Below, piece after piece: positions 1 through 13,900 of a stretch of 64,000 bases of DNA (position 1 is the first letter of the stretch; every line of letters starts with the position of its first letter). A model generated the notes under the pieces. That model was not told where the DNA came from and did not search any database. It saw nothing but the letters and a program-made list of their open reading frames with translations. The stretch spans positions 10,002,547-10,066,546 of the forward strand of contig CM039198.1 of NCBI GenBank assembly GCA_008360975.2, given 5' to 3'. This stretch comes from Lichenostomus cassidix. Lineage: Eukaryota; Chordata; Aves; Passeriformes; Meliphagidae. The position numbers and the translations under genes are program-made.

Positions 1-1735
1 AAATTTTGGAGTTATATTGAGATTTTTCTTTTAAAGCAGAGATTAAGCCTTTTGTTATGTATGAAAAACATAGAATTGCCTGCTCCAACTCCCAGCGATT
101 ACTCTTGAAAAAAAAATTAATGCACTTTCAAATCCATCTGTTAATTAGGTTGAATTATAATTATTTTTTAATACGCTGGTTCTTGGCAGCTATGGAGATG
201 GGAAGGATAATATTGGCAGAGGAGTTGCCTTCTCACAGGACTTCAGTCCTCCTCTGGATCAGACCACCAGAGCTGCTTTTTACCCAGAGGACATCGCTGG
301 GAGGAGGTTGTGAAAGTATTTTGGCACCTTTCCCCATCTGGCTGTCATGAGTCAGTTTTCTTGTGGGAATTCCTTTCATTTCTGCAAGGGGACTGTGAGA
401 TGAAGGTTCTAAGAGATGGTGAGGTGCCTGACCAGTGTTGAGGGACAGAGACAAGCACTGCCAGCAGCCAAGGGGGTGCAAGGAGAAGGGTGTGGGTACT
501 TGCTGGTGGGTGCCCTGTGGGCAGAGCGGGCTGGGCAGGACACAGGGATAAAGCAGGACCTGCTGGGGAGGAGTTCTGCTCCCATTCCCTGCTGTAGGCT
601 CAGGTGGAGCTGAGGGGTGTTCAGCAGTGCCTGGATTTTCTGCTTGTGCAGCCATGATCTGTGGGTGGTCAGTCACCAAATCTGGAATAGTTCAGGGCCC
701 TAAAGATATCCAGGGTCCTACAGACTCCCTGGAAACCAGGAGAGCTGCATTGCATGGGTGCTCCACTCTTCATCCACCATAAAGCCCAGTCCTGTGGGGA
801 ACCTGGCTCCACTACTCCCCTGCTCAGGAGCTGCTGGTGTGTGCCTGCTTGTGCAAATACCTTCAAATTACTGATTAGTTTTCCTGATAGAAGAAATGAG
901 GATGTCGAGCAGCCATCCAGATGCAGAAGATAGCAAAAAAGAGTTGTTCTTTCTGGCAAGTGACAACAACACTTGTGTGTGAATGATTCATTCCCTCCTG
1001 TACAGGGTGGGAAAGCCAGAAGTTCCTGTAGGCACCTCTAGCTCCATGGCTGTGGAGATGGATGGAGCTGCTGGTTAGTAGGAAAAGAATGAAGCAGCTC
1101 CATGTGTGCCCTGCTGTGGTCATGGAGAGTGATTTCTATGGAGACTGTAATAAAAGTGGCAGGAAGAGCCTCCTCAGGAGGGGCTGGCCCTGTCCTGGCC
1201 ATTTCTGCTGCCTCAGAGCTGCCTCCAGCTATTTCCCTTCTTTCCATGGTGCTGCTGGGTCTCCATTAATCTCCTCGAGAATGTGAACTGAGATGCAAAA
1301 AACCCCAAAGTCTTTCCTGTGGGATTGCACTGAAGAGGGAACTTGGGGACAGCAGAGCCCTTGGCAATCAGAGAATTGTCAGGGTTGGAAAAGACCTCTA
1401 GGATTGTAAAATCTCACCATGCACCCAGCACCACCATGTTCACCACTAAACCATGTCCCCAAGTGTCACATCCACATGTTTTTTGAACTCTTTCAGGGAT
1501 GGTGACTCCACCACTGCCCTGGACAGCCTGTTCCAATGCTTTACAACCCTTCCTGTGAACTTGCTTTGTAATATCCACTCTAAACCTCCCCGGGCACAAC
1601 TTCAGGCATCTCAACCAAACTCCCTTGCAGTTTTAAACCCAGGATCTGCTGCTTTTCCCATTCTGTGGTTATCCATGTGCAGATCTCACCCCTCACAGCC
1701 CCTCCTGCCCCCCAGCAGTGCTGTTGTCCCCACAG
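1..1735 (+). other. Intron upstream of exon 1 (partial)
   Basis: Non-coding upstream intron. No segment resembling the preceding linker exon was recognised. Bases 1-200 are AT-rich and 200-1370 are ordinary unique sequence with no supported feature. An antisense CR1 fragment occupies about 1372-1610, and the acceptor tract of exon 1 follows. Confidence 0.7.
1372..1610 (-). mobile_element. CR1 LINE 3' fragment
   Basis: Read on the - strand it gives the CR1 3' consensus order: gtggtggagtcaccatccct, a tggtttagtggtgaacatgg stretch, then tcttttccaaccctgacaat. It is 5'-truncated as usual for CR1. Confidence 0.8.
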
Positions 1736-1902
1736 GAGCTGCCAGAGAAGTGGAACCAGGTGAAGAAGCTGGCTCTGGCTGTGAAGCAGCAGGTGGCTCC
1801 TCTGCAGGCCAGCGAGGTGACAGCCCTGCGCCAGAGCTGCGCCGCCTTCGACGCCCAACAGCTCCAGCTCAGGGAGAGCTTCAGGAGGGAAGCTCCCTTC
1901 AG
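1736..1902 (+). CDS. DNAH9: DNAH9 exon 1 in window (linker)
   Basis: Encodes r1-r55 plus two bases of the r56 Arg codon, beginning [19 protein letters not shown]. It is part of the dynein linker, the lever arm across the AAA ring. The acceptor is ccccacag and the donor is AG/gtaccc. The following 299-bp intron holds nothing recognisable. Confidence 0.9.
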
Positions 1903-4900
1903 GTACCCACAGGTTTCAGCAGCATAACCCTGGAGAGAAAAAAAGCTTTAAGGACTCATCCCTGCACATCCTGGGGATCCACAGGTCTCCTACCTGCTCA
2001 CAGCCCCTTGTGTTGTGTCCCTGGGAAGAGGTTGGGTTTGGTGCCACTTTAAGGTGGTGTCAGCAGTGCCACGTGGCTCTGCCATCAGGGTGTAGTAGAG
2101 ACCTTTCATCTCTCCTGTGGCTCTCAGAGGCACTGTTTGTTTTACAGGTTCTTTAGAAGTTGTTTCAATATCACTTATGGAGAATAAACATTTATTTCTA
2201 GGTTTGACACCGAAAAGCCTTATCAACTTCTGGATGCAAAGCACATGGAGATTAAACAGATGGAGTCAGCCATGACCTCGATTTATGAATCAGCTGGTCT
2301 GTTTGAAGTCATGGTGCCAGAGTATAAACAACTGAAGCAGTGCAGGAAGGAGCTGTGTCTTCTCAAAGAGCTCTGGGATATGATCTCCCTGGTGAGCACC
2401 AGCCTCGATGGCTGGCAGAGCACCAAATGGGTGGATATTAGTGTGGAAAACATGGATCTGGAGTGCAAGAAGTTTGCAAGAGAGATTCGGAATTTGGATA
2501 AGGAGATGAGGGGGTGGGATGCTTTCAGTGGGCTGGACAGCAAGGTGAAGAACATGCTGACAGCCCTGAAGGCTGTGGCAGAACTTCAAAATCCTGCCAT
2601 CAGGGAAAGGCACTGGAACCAGCTGATGCAGGTGACAGGGGTGAGGTTTGTGATGGACTCAGACACCACCCTGGCTGACCTCCTCAAGCTCAACCTGCAC
2701 AGATTTGAGGGGGAGGTCCATGGCATCGTGGACAAAGCAGTGCGAGAAATGAGCATGGAGAAGGTGCTGAAGGAGCTGAGGATGACCTGGAGCTGCAGGC
2801 AGTTCCAGTATGAGCCTCACCCCCGCACCAACACCCCCTTGCTGAAGTCAGATGAGGAGCTCATTGAAACTCTAGAAGACAACCAGGTGCAGCTGCAGAA
2901 TCTGATGTCATCCAAATACATTGCTTTCTTCCTGGAGGAGGTGTCTGCCTGGCAGAGGAAGCTCTCCACTGCTGACTCTGTCCTCTCCCTCTGGTTCGAG
3001 GTGCAGCGCACCTGGGCTCACCTGGAGAGCATATTCATCGGCTCAGAGGATATCCGGGCACAGCTTCCCCAGGTGTGAAACCCCAAATCCTGGGCTTCCT
3101 CTTTGGAAAGTGTTGAAGGGCAGGCTCCATTATTAAATGGGATTATCTGTAGTGCCAAGTTCCCCAAAGCAGGGCTTTTCTCCTGCTGCCTCATTTCTCT
3201 GGAGGCAGGTTGTGGTTGTTCCCCCAGAGCTGTCCCAGGATGTTTTTGTACCCCAGGCTGTGCTTGAGCCATGCTGAGGGGCTGATCTCCTCCCTTCCAC
3301 CACTGCATGGCAAACACAGAGTTCCTGGGGACAGAGCAGGAGCTGCTGCCTGCCTTCAGTGCTGCAGGCATGTTCCCTTTTCCCCTGGAGGAGAGAAGAC
3401 TGAGATAATTTCTCAGACAGTGCAAATCATCAAACAGAGCTGGCCCAGGCAGCTTTGGCAGCATCCCCTTCCTGACCTTCCGCACTGGTGCTGGGGGAGA
3501 GCAGCTCTTCTGCCTCTCCTGTCCTGGGGAATGGAGCAGAGCTGGCCCTGGGGACCTGCTCAGGGTGCCTTCAGCCCACTCCCAGTGTTACTGCAGACTC
3601 ACAGCTGTGCTGAGGAGGAATGTGCCTTTCCCTGGTGAGGGAGCTGCAGCTGCAGTGTCCCTGCTGTCCCTGGGCAGTGTCACTGATAGCACTGAGGGCT
3701 CTGGCTCCAGGGAGGGTGGGAATTGTCCCACATTGACAGTGTCCCACCTGTGCCCATCCTTCCCTCTGGGCTGCTCTGGTGAGCTCTGGGCACACCTGGG
3801 CTGGCTGGGAGTGCTGCTCCCCAGAGCCCTGAGCACTGTCCCCTGTGCCAGCACTGTGTCACCTCCAGCAGCTGGTGGTGGGTCAGAAACTGCATCATGA
3901 TTTAATCTGTATCAATGGGGCAACCTGCACCTCAACACCCCCTGGCAGGTGCCAAGGGTCAGCAGCCTCTCCCCCAGCAGGAGGGAGGAAGCTCAGACCT
4001 TCTGGAGGCTGATTCTCCTCAGGATGCATCCAGGGCTGGGGATGATATGCTGACAGGGCATGGGATGCACATCCCAACCTGGCTGGGAGAGCTGAGGCTG
4101 TTCAACCTGGAGACTTGTGCCAGGCACGAGGGTGGGAGAGCCCTGTGGGACTGGAGGAGGATCCCCCTCTGCACTGGGCAGAAGGATGTTCCCCCCACCC
4201 CAGAGACAGCTCTCAAAGGCTGGAATCTTTCAGCATACAATTAGAGCATTACTGTGACCGTGTCCTTTGTGTCCCTCTGTAGGACTCCAAATGCTTTGAA
4301 GGGATTGATGTGGATTTTAAGGAACTGGCTTATGAAATTCAGAAAACCCCAAATGTGGTTGAGGCCACCAATAAACCAGGTCTGTCCCAAAAACTGGAGG
4401 ACATCCAGAGTAGGTAGGTAGAGCATCAGTCCCAGGATTTTGTCAGAGACTGGAATCAACCCTAAGAAGTTGGTTGAACCTGTGCTCCAAGGCTTTCTCT
4501 GAGGCTGTGCATCCTCTGCAGTCACAAATCACAGCTCTTCTGATCCTTCTCAAGTCTTTGTATTTGTGACCCAGCACCCTGAAGGCCCTGAGTGGAGTGT
4601 GGCACAATCTCATCCTGAATATTGATTTGTGCATTGTTCAGGGCCAGGCATTCAGCAACCCATGGCCTCAATGCCACCCCAAAATGATGTCTGAAATAGC
4701 TGTGGAGTGCTGTGAGCAGGGGTACCTTTAGATGGGATATTGGGAAGGAATCCTTCCCTGGGAGGGTGGGCAGGCCCTGGCACAGGGTGCCCAGAGAAGC
4801 TGTGGCTGCCCCTGGATCCCTGGAAGTGTCCAAGGCCAGGATGGACAGGGCTTGGAGCAGCCTGGGATGGTGGATGTCCCTGCCAGGGCAGAGGTGGGAC

Positions 4901-7900
4901 AGGAGGGGCTTCAAGGTCCCTTCCAACCCAAATCATTCCATGATTCTGCGAAATCTGCAGCAGAGCTGAGCCCATTTTCTTTCATTTACAAAATTATCCC
5001 TGTGTACCCTTGACAGAAGGCAAAACACAGCTCCCTGAGACAAACCTGAGTGTCCTGAGATGGAGACATTTCTGATTTAACATATGAATCTGCCAGAAAA
5101 ACACTTCAAAGTTCACGTTAAGCTGTTGTGTCAGTAGCAGCTCTCCATTTCAAATAAAGATTTGATTTTATTTTCAATCGAACAAGGCCAATGTTCCTCA
5201 CAGAGAATGTTATTTAGGAACTTTGTAAGCTCAGCAGCAGTTTAGCATGTGAACACTGCAAGATTCATTTTAGATCGGAGCAAACAAGTTTCCTTTCATG
5301 CTTTGCAAACACAAAAAGCTGAGTTGGTTGGAATCAGACTTTAAAATGTGGCTCATTAGAATAAAAGCAGTTCTGGAAATGTTCATCCCAGTGGATGCCA
5401 CCACCTGTGGCAGCTACGAGCTTGTCTGAAACAGTAGGTCAGACTGCAAACCTTTCCAACCTCTCCTTCCACTTGTGTTTCTGCCTTTTTATGAGGCTGC
5501 CCTGACTCTTGGGTGTTTGACCCCTGGAGTAGAGAGTGAGCTGTGAGTTCCCTTGTGCTTTGTGGATCTATTCAGGGATGTTGGAAGGACCAGCCTGCAG
5601 GCTCAGCTCCTGCCTGGCATTTCCCCATGGTGGGGACAATCTGCCAAAGGGCAGTATGAAGCCTGGCAGGGTATTTACCCACCTGCCCTGGGCTCTGTTT
5701 TGTCTCCCCAGGTTGTCTCTGTGTGAGAAGGCTTTGGCTGAATATTTGGACATGAAAAGGTTGGCCTTTCCCAGATTTTACTTCATTTCTTCTGCAGATT
5801 TACTGGATATTCTTTCCAACGGCACCAACCCACATCTGGTAAGGCTTCTGCTGCATCACCTCTGCATTTTCCAGCTGTCACTAGTGTCACAATGGAAGCT
5901 CTTGTCCTGGGACTCTCCTTAGTGTCCTTTCTGCAGTGATTTTCTCCCACTCTATGTGGATTAATAACTTTCACAGCTGATCTTCATCTGTCATCACTGA
6001 CAGGCAGCACTGCACTGGGTGTTGTCTGATGTAACCCTGGTGGTGATTGTGGCAAGTTCAGAGAACATCTCCATGGGTTCTGTGCCATGAAAACGTGGGT
6101 TTGTTTCTGCTCAGATACAGTGAGGTTGCAGGAAACTAACTTTCTTGAGGATCTCATCCAAAATTTGTTGCTGGCCTTGGATCCCAACCTGGGATGCCAC
6201 CAAACAGCATCTGCTGCTGAATGAGCCACAGACTGGTCATTCCAGCATGGAAATGTTAGCCACTGGTGGCTTTAGAGGGCTTTTTTTAGGCAGAAGAAGC
6301 ATTTGCCAGTAAGTTCTTCTTCCTTCCCCTGTGCAAAGCCTTTGGGATGTGCTGACTGTAGGGCAGGGAAGAGCACAGCCTGCAAGAGGTGAGCAGCTGC
6401 TGGTCAGACAGTGGCTGTGGCCCAGGCTGGGTGTCTGGCCCTGCACTGGGCATCTGGGATGGTGTCTGAATGCTGGGGAATCCTCCCAAAATCACCATTG
6501 CTCCTGCTGGCTTGGATCATCCCGGGGAGGAGCTGGCGGTAATCTTCCTGGTGTAAGAAATGGCTTCCCAGAGCCCTTCCCCCCATTCCTAGGGATCAGA
6601 CCCCTCTATCCCCCGTGAGTTCAGAGGATTCAGTCCTTTTCCCTCTGGATCATGGCAGTGGTGTGGGTGGATCCTTGTGCTGCTGGAGCTGCTGGCAGGA
6701 AACCTGAGCCACTTTGCCTGGCAATGCCATGCCCTGACCAGCCTGGCTTGAGAGGCATCCCTTATCCTAAGGTTGGTATGTAAACCAAATCAACACATTC
6801 GCAGCAAATGGAGACTGTTGGGTAAGGAATCAATTCCTTATTCCACCTTTTAGCAGTGACCAATCTCACCTTAAGCTTTTCCTCATTTTCAGTGTTCATG
6901 TGAGCACGTGGATGGGGCAGGCTTGGAAATGCTCTTGTTGCCACTAACCTTTAGCTCTGCTTGGATCTATTTGCTGCTGCTGGGTGATTTCAGCCCACAG
7001 AGTGTCGTAAATACACAGCTGATTGATGCTTAAAATGGAGAGAGGGAAAGAAAGCACAGGAAGCAGAGAAAAGCTGCTGTGTTGAAATGCTCCGTGGAGT
7101 AAGGAGAAATTCCTGGTGCTTTCTGTTATTCAAAACTATTTGCAGTAAAATCAAAGTAAATGTCAGGCAGGATCACACACGGATACGCTCTCAGCCTTTC
7201 CACTGTAGTTTCAAAGCCTGATAATTCCTAAAGGAGGATTAAATAGACAATGATATTATCCACTTGAACTGGATATCGAACTGGTGCAGACTCAGGTGCA
7301 TTCTGGGCTCTGGGGGCAGAATTGTATCGAGTGCTGGAGCACAGCCAAGGCCTTGCAGAGTGCCCAGGGGCTGGGAGTGGCCAGTGGGGATTGCTGAGCC
7401 TGTCCACTTACACGTGTAAGAGCAGGATTGCATGGTTTATGTAAGATTTGAAAGGAGATGTGCTTATCTGGTGGGGAAGCTGAGTGTCCATTGCTTCTTG
7501 GTCCACTTGGCACCTCCTGGGATTTGGCTCTGCTTGAACACAGGTAAGAAGGTGATGAGCTGTGGCCACCTGTGGGACAGCTTGTGAGGAGGGGTTGGAA
7601 TCCCCTGTGGGACAGGGAGTGAGAACTGCACAGAAAATCCATAGGATTGTAGGATGTCCTGAGTGGAAAGAATCCACAGGATCACTCAGTGCAGCTCCTG
7701 GCCCTGCCCAGACACCCCAACAATCCCACCCTGTGCATCCCTGGCAGTGCTGTCCAAACACTCCTGGAGCTCTGGCAGCCTCAGGCTGTGCCCATTGCCT
7801 GGGGAGCCTGGGCAGTGCCCAGCACCCTCTGGGGGAAGAACCTTTCCTGATCTGCAGCCTGACCTGCCCTGGCACAGCTCCAGCTGTTCCCTGTCTTGTC

Positions 7901-10900
7901 CCAGAGCAGAGATCAGAGCTGCGCTTTGGGAGGAGCTGCAGCCCTTGGGGAGCTCTGAGCTCAGTCTGCTCTGCTCCTCTGAACAAACCAAGTGCTCTCA
8001 GCTGCTTCTCATAGGGCTCCTCAGGGCCTTCACCATCTTCATGTCTCTCCTCTGGACACTAATGGCTTATTGTCTTTTTAAATTGTGGTGCCCAAAGTGC
8101 CCCCAGCACTGGAGGTGAGGTTGCTCCAGCCCAGAGCAGAGCAGGACAATCCCTTCCCTCCCCTCCCCAGCCATGATGGTCCCCATTCCCCCCAGGACAC
8201 AATGGCCCTTTGGGATGCCAGGGCACTGCTGTCTCATATCCAACTTGCCATCAACAAGGACCCCCAGGTCCCTTTCTGTGGCACTGCTTTCCAGCCTCTC
8301 ATTTCCCAGTGCTCCCAGCTTTCCCTGAAAGCAGCAGAGCACCAGGCATTCCAGGCTGTTCTCTTTGCCCATCCTGACTGTGGGGTTTGAGACAGGCCAT
8401 TTCCCTGTCTCAGTTGTCATTCTGCTCCTTCTGGAAAAGTATTTTTGGTCAAGATGGGGGTTTTGTCCAGGTTGTTGAGCTGTTTATCCTGGGTCTCAGG
8501 CAGAAAAAAAAATCTGGCTTCCCCATGGAGGAAATTTCAGGATTTTCTTTGGCACAAAATTGATTTCTGGACAGGAAAAAACAGAAAGGTTCCTAGCGAG
8601 GGAAACTCCCCAGTGCTGAGAACAGGACAAGGTGGAGCAGTGGCTGGAAACCTCTCAGTACTACCTGCAGGGAAATTGGGCTAGGGGGCCATGCAGTGCT
8701 TCGATGGTTTCTGTGCTTTTGCCCTGCGTGGGAGATTTCAGGATTTATTATGCCTGTCTGTGTTCTAAAGGAGGTACAAGGAGGTGGAAATACTGAGAAG
8801 GACAGCAAGAGGCTTGTGTTGGCAGCATCCTGGCCATGAGGGACAAGATGTGGTGCTGCCAAGATGTCCAAGTCATGCTTTGTGAGCAGGATTGTTCCTG
8901 TCACACCTCTGCTGATCTCTGTTCTGCCTGCTCTGTCTCCATCACTTTATTTATGCAATCCCTTTTGCAGGTGCAGCGTCACCTTCCCAAACTCTTTGAC
9001 AACTTGGCCAAGCTGAAATTCCAGGTGGACTCTGAGCAAAAGACAACCAAGGTTGGGCTGGGAATGTACAGTAAAGAGGAGGAATATGTCCAGTTCAGTG
9101 AACCCTGTGACTGCAGCGGGCAGGTGAGAGGGAAGACCTTGTCTATCCAAACTGCCCCCTGAATCTGCTCTCCCTGGCCAAGATCTTGTAGAGCTTCACT
9201 GCACTGCCTGTATGAGAAAAGCTAGAAGAGGTTGTGTGGAACTTAATCCTTGCTTACACCTCAGCTCTAGTCCTCCTCTGGATGGGTCCTGACAGCCCAT
9301 GGTGTGAGGAAGGGCTGTGGCCTTTTCCTTACTGGGTTTTTAAATTTTAATTATTGAAAGACATTTTAAAGGTTATTCTTACCCTCTCAGTGGGGAAGTA
9401 GATGCAGATTAAAAATAGATGAAGTTATTCAGTAGTACCTTTACACAGGTACCCTTGGAAAGAGAAGGGCTTTTTCCCTTTTTTCCAGATCTTCATTCCT
9501 TCATAGGATGAGCTGAAGTACAAAATTTAAGAATCAAATTACTGCTCAGCTTTTCTGGCCCTGTAGCTGCACTTTTCTCCATGGGCTATTATAGGAAGCT
9601 AAAGTATCTAATACCAGCTCTGAGCTCCCTGGTGATGGTGTTTGGCATTTAAACTCTCCTCTCAGTGAGGACTTTGCCTGTGAAATACTAAATTCAGCAG
9701 GAATTGTGTTTTGCAGCATTCTCTTGCTGCTGGCAGATTGTGCTCAGGTCCCACAGGTGACTCTGTCATGGCCTGGAGCTGGAACACTCTGAACTAAATT
9801 GCTCCTCAGTGGAGTTCAGTTTGGTTCCTCCTATAGCTGGAGTTCCACAAAAACCTGCCTGGAAAGAGATGTTGATCCTGCAGGGCCAGAAATGGCTGAG
9901 TCCCCCAGTTTGGGGGAGGCTTGAGGCTGGTTTGACTGGAAAGCTGAGCTGCTTGTCCCACTCCCTGCCATCCCTCCTTGCTGATGAGGAGCAGGAGTGT
10001 TCCTGGGGTTGAATCTCTTGTGCAGGTGGAGGTGTGGCTCAATCACCTGCTGGACACCATGAGGGCCACGGTGAGGGATGGGATGACAGCAGCTGTGGCA
10101 GCATATGAGGACAAGCCAAGGGACCAGTGGCTCTTTGACCACCCTGCCCAGGTACTCTCCCTGCTCCCAGCACCATCTGGGCTTCCCTTGCCCTCCTGCC
10201 CTTCCCTGCTTCCAGTGGGGACTGGCTGTGCACGGGGATGTTTCTGGCTGTGCTGTCCAGGAGGGAGGAAGGGAGAGTTCTCCTTTCTTCTGGCAATCTC
10301 CTGATGGATTCAGGCTGAGCTCTGTGCTCTGACTGGAGCTCCAGGCAGGATGCATCCTGGGGACTTGGGCATGCAGGGGTCACAGGAAGTCCCTACACCC
10401 AGAGAGGTGAGAGAACAAACTGGTGAGGCCTGATGAGAGGAAAGAGCCCCTTGGATGTCCCTCTGGCAGCCTCGTGGTCTCCAGCTTGGCCTCCTGTGTG
10501 GTCAGACGTGGGAAAGGGGCTCATTTACTGGTGAGCAGCTGCTAAATGTGTCTGGGATGGGATTTTAGTGGATATCACTGAGCAGATCCCTGCTCTCCTG
10601 CCTGCTGTGACACTGTATTCTGTACTGGACATATAAAATACTTAATTTAATGTCAGGGATGCTTCATCTTTGATCTCCCTGTGGATCAGACACTCTCAAA
10701 TGTAAGGAAACCCTGGTGTTTCCTTGCTACTGAGTCAGTCTGTTTCCCCAGGTGGCTCTCTGCTGCACCCAGATCTGGTGGACAGCTGAGGTGGGGATGG
10801 CCTTCTCCAGGATGAAGGAAGGCTATGAGAAGGCCATGAGGGAGTACTACAAGAAGCAAGTGGCCCAGCTGAACACCCTGGTGACAATGCTGCTCGGGCA

Positions 10901-13900
10901 GCTCTCCAAGGGTGACAGGCAGAAGATCATGACCATCTGCACCATCGATGTGCACGCTCGGGACGTGGTGGCAAAGATGATTGCACAGAAGGTTGGTGTT
11001 CACAGCTCAGTGTGGGCCATTGATGGGAGGTTACAGGGTGACAGACCAGCCACAGGAGCTGGGATCAGTGCCTGGCTCAGCAGGGCACACATGGCCATGA
11101 GGAAAAGAATTTGGGCTTTTCCTTCTGTAGCTTTCTTGCTCTGGCTGGGGCCACAGGGTATCCCTTGGGACTCCCTTTTCTGTCACACCTCACCCACACC
11201 ACTGCCTTGTCATCATATACTCACAGAATGGTTTGGGTTGGAAAGGACCCCAAAGCTCTTCTCATTCCAACCCTGCCGTGGGCAGAGACACCTTCCAGGC
11301 TGCTCCAAGCCCCAGTGTCCAACCTGGCCTTGGACACTGCCAGGGATCCGGCAGGGGACACTGCAGGGGCAGCCACAGCTTCTCTGGGCACCCTGTGCCA
11401 GGGCCTGCCCACCCTCACAGTCAGGAATTCCTTCCCAGTATCCCATCCATCCCTGCCCTCTGGCAGTGGGAAGCCATTCCCTGTGTCCTGGCACTCCATC
11501 CCTTGTCCCCAGTCCCTCTCCAGCTCTCCTGGAGCCCCTTTAGGCTCTGGAAGGGCTCTGAGGTCACCCTGGGACCTTCTCTTCTCCAGGTGAACACCCC
11601 CAGCTCTCCCAGCCCAGCTCCAGAGCCGAGGGGGGCTCCCTCTAATACTCTGTCCTTGATGCTGTGTCACATCCTGCCCTGCAGGTGGCTGAGAAGGTGT
11701 CCTTGGTGTGCTGGGTTGTGGCTTTACCCCCTCCTGTGTTTCTGGGGTGCAGTCAGGCTGAGCACAGCTTTCTGGCTCGTTTGGTCTGAACCTCTGGGAG
11801 ATGGGGAGGTGCCACTCCTCCACCCCTGCGCTTGCAGTGACCAGTCCACAGCTGGTGACAACTGTCCCGCAGTCCCTCTCAGGTCCCCGAGCTGTGTGTC
11901 CCTGGCAGCCCCTGCCCTCCTGTGATGGTGCTGGTGGCACATTGCAGGTGGACAATGCCCAGGCGTTCCTGTGGCTGTCCCAGCTGCGGCACCGCTGGTC
12001 GGACGAGGAGCGGCACTGCTTTGCCAACATCTGTGACGCTCAGTTCCTCTACTCCTACGAATACCTGGGCAACACCCCTCGGCTGGTGATCACCCCCCTG
12101 ACTGACAGGTGAGACCTGGGGAGCTCCCTGATGGCTGGGCTGTGCCAGGCAGCTGGACACAGAGCTGCCAGGCAAACAGGGCTTTATTTGGGATTGCTTT
12201 CCCCTGTCTCACAGCAATCTGGTGGAAAAGCTCCAACTCTCACTCGGTTTGGGATTTTACAGTGCTGCTCTCTGGGGTGTCTGTGCCTCAGATCCCAGGC
12301 TGGGATGCAGCTCCCAGGTGAAGATGCCCATGGTGGGTGCCTGCCTGGGCATGAGGTGTCCACACCCCGCAGAGCTGGAGAGTCCCAGCCTCAGTCTGTG
12401 TCCCTGTTCCCTCCCCTGAGCAGGTGTTACATCACCCTGACCCAGTCTCTGCACCTCACCATGAGTGGAGCTCCTGCAGGCCCTGCTGGCACCGGCAAGA
12501 CAGAGACCACCAAGGATCTGGGCCGAGCCCTGGGCATCATGGTGTATGTGTTCAACTGCTCCGAGCAGATGGACCACAAGGTACTGCTTGGGGCCCATTC
12601 TGGGGTGCTCAGGGCCTGGTGGAACTGCAGGATGGGAGTTATCCAGCTGGGCTTCCTCTGATCCATCCCTTCTCCTCATATCCCTGCTGCATCCCTTCCT
12701 GCTGAACAGCTTTTTCTCCTCCTGCCTCTTCTTCTCTAAGACTTGCACGAGGTTCTTCAGAAAGAAGAGACCCAAACTATGCTCCCTGCCCTGTTCCACC
12801 TTTCCCTTCCCTCCTGGAGTTAGATTCCATAGGAAATACTTCACAAATTCTGGTCTATTCAGTCGAGACCCAGGCTGGGCTGATCTGTTCCCTCTCGGCA
12901 CACCCAGAGGCTGCCTGGGCCTGGCATGGGGAGGAACCTCTCCTGGTTTCTCAGGATCCTCCTGGGGTAGGGCCAAGGCTGGATCTCCACAGGGCACTGG
13001 GTTTGGTGGCCTTGGATCATATTTTATCCAGCTGAAGTCTCTCATGGAAGCAGGGCCATCAGTAACTCAGCCCAGGTGACCTTTAAATGGAACCAGAGTG
13101 CAGAGATGTCAAGAGAGTGCAATTAGCAAATCAAGAGGCAAACTGTGCAGAGCTATAAATATTATAATTGAGTTGTGCCTGCTGCTCCCGTGCACTTTTC
13201 TAAATACCCACAATAGACTGCAAATTGCTATAAATAAACAGGCAGGGAAATCAAATCAATTTTTTGTTGGAGTTGATTCCATTTTTGATTTCACTCTTGT
13301 AATTTTATTTCATTTTTTTTCTTTTCAGTCTTGTGGGAATATTTACAAAGGCCTTTCCCAGACAGGAGCCTGGGGCTGTTTTGATGAATTTAACAGGATC
13401 TCTGTCGAGGTCCTTTCTGTGGTTGCTGTACAGGTAAGTGGAGAAAAGCTTGTGGTTAAAACAAATAAGGCAGAGCCATGCTGCAGCACTCACAGCCAAG
13501 GTAAATATGGAAAGTGTGTGTTGCAGTGTCAGTTCATGTGTGGGCAGGTGAGGGTCTATATCCCAAGATAAATCACATGAGCATCACAGCAAGGACAAAA
13601 TGCAGCAGTGATGTCCTGCAAACTTTTTTTGTAACTTTTTTCTTCCCCCAGTTAGAGCATTTGTGTAGAGACAGTTCTTAACATCTCCTTTTCCCAGCTC
13701 AGCACCCACAGGTACAGCTCTGTACCTGCTCCTCCTGAGCAAGACCCTCAGGCATTAATGATAACTCAGTGTCTCATTGCAGGGAGCAGAGCTGCCCTGA
13801 CTGCTGGGAAATCACTTCCATGGAGGGCAGGGTGGGATTTGGGACAGATCTGTGTGCCACAAGACTTTTGGGGCTTACTTATGGCCTCCAGTCAGGCACA

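Noticed and set aside
57..1610. Missing upstream linker exon
   Set aside because: Searched by eye for residues expected just before ELPEKW. Nothing convincing was found with an AG acceptor and GT donor in phase 0.
11221..12030. 269-codon - strand open frame
   Set aside because: It is the sense strand of an antisense CR1 3' region plus the complement of exon 8. It shows no reverse transcriptase motifs and is not a gene.
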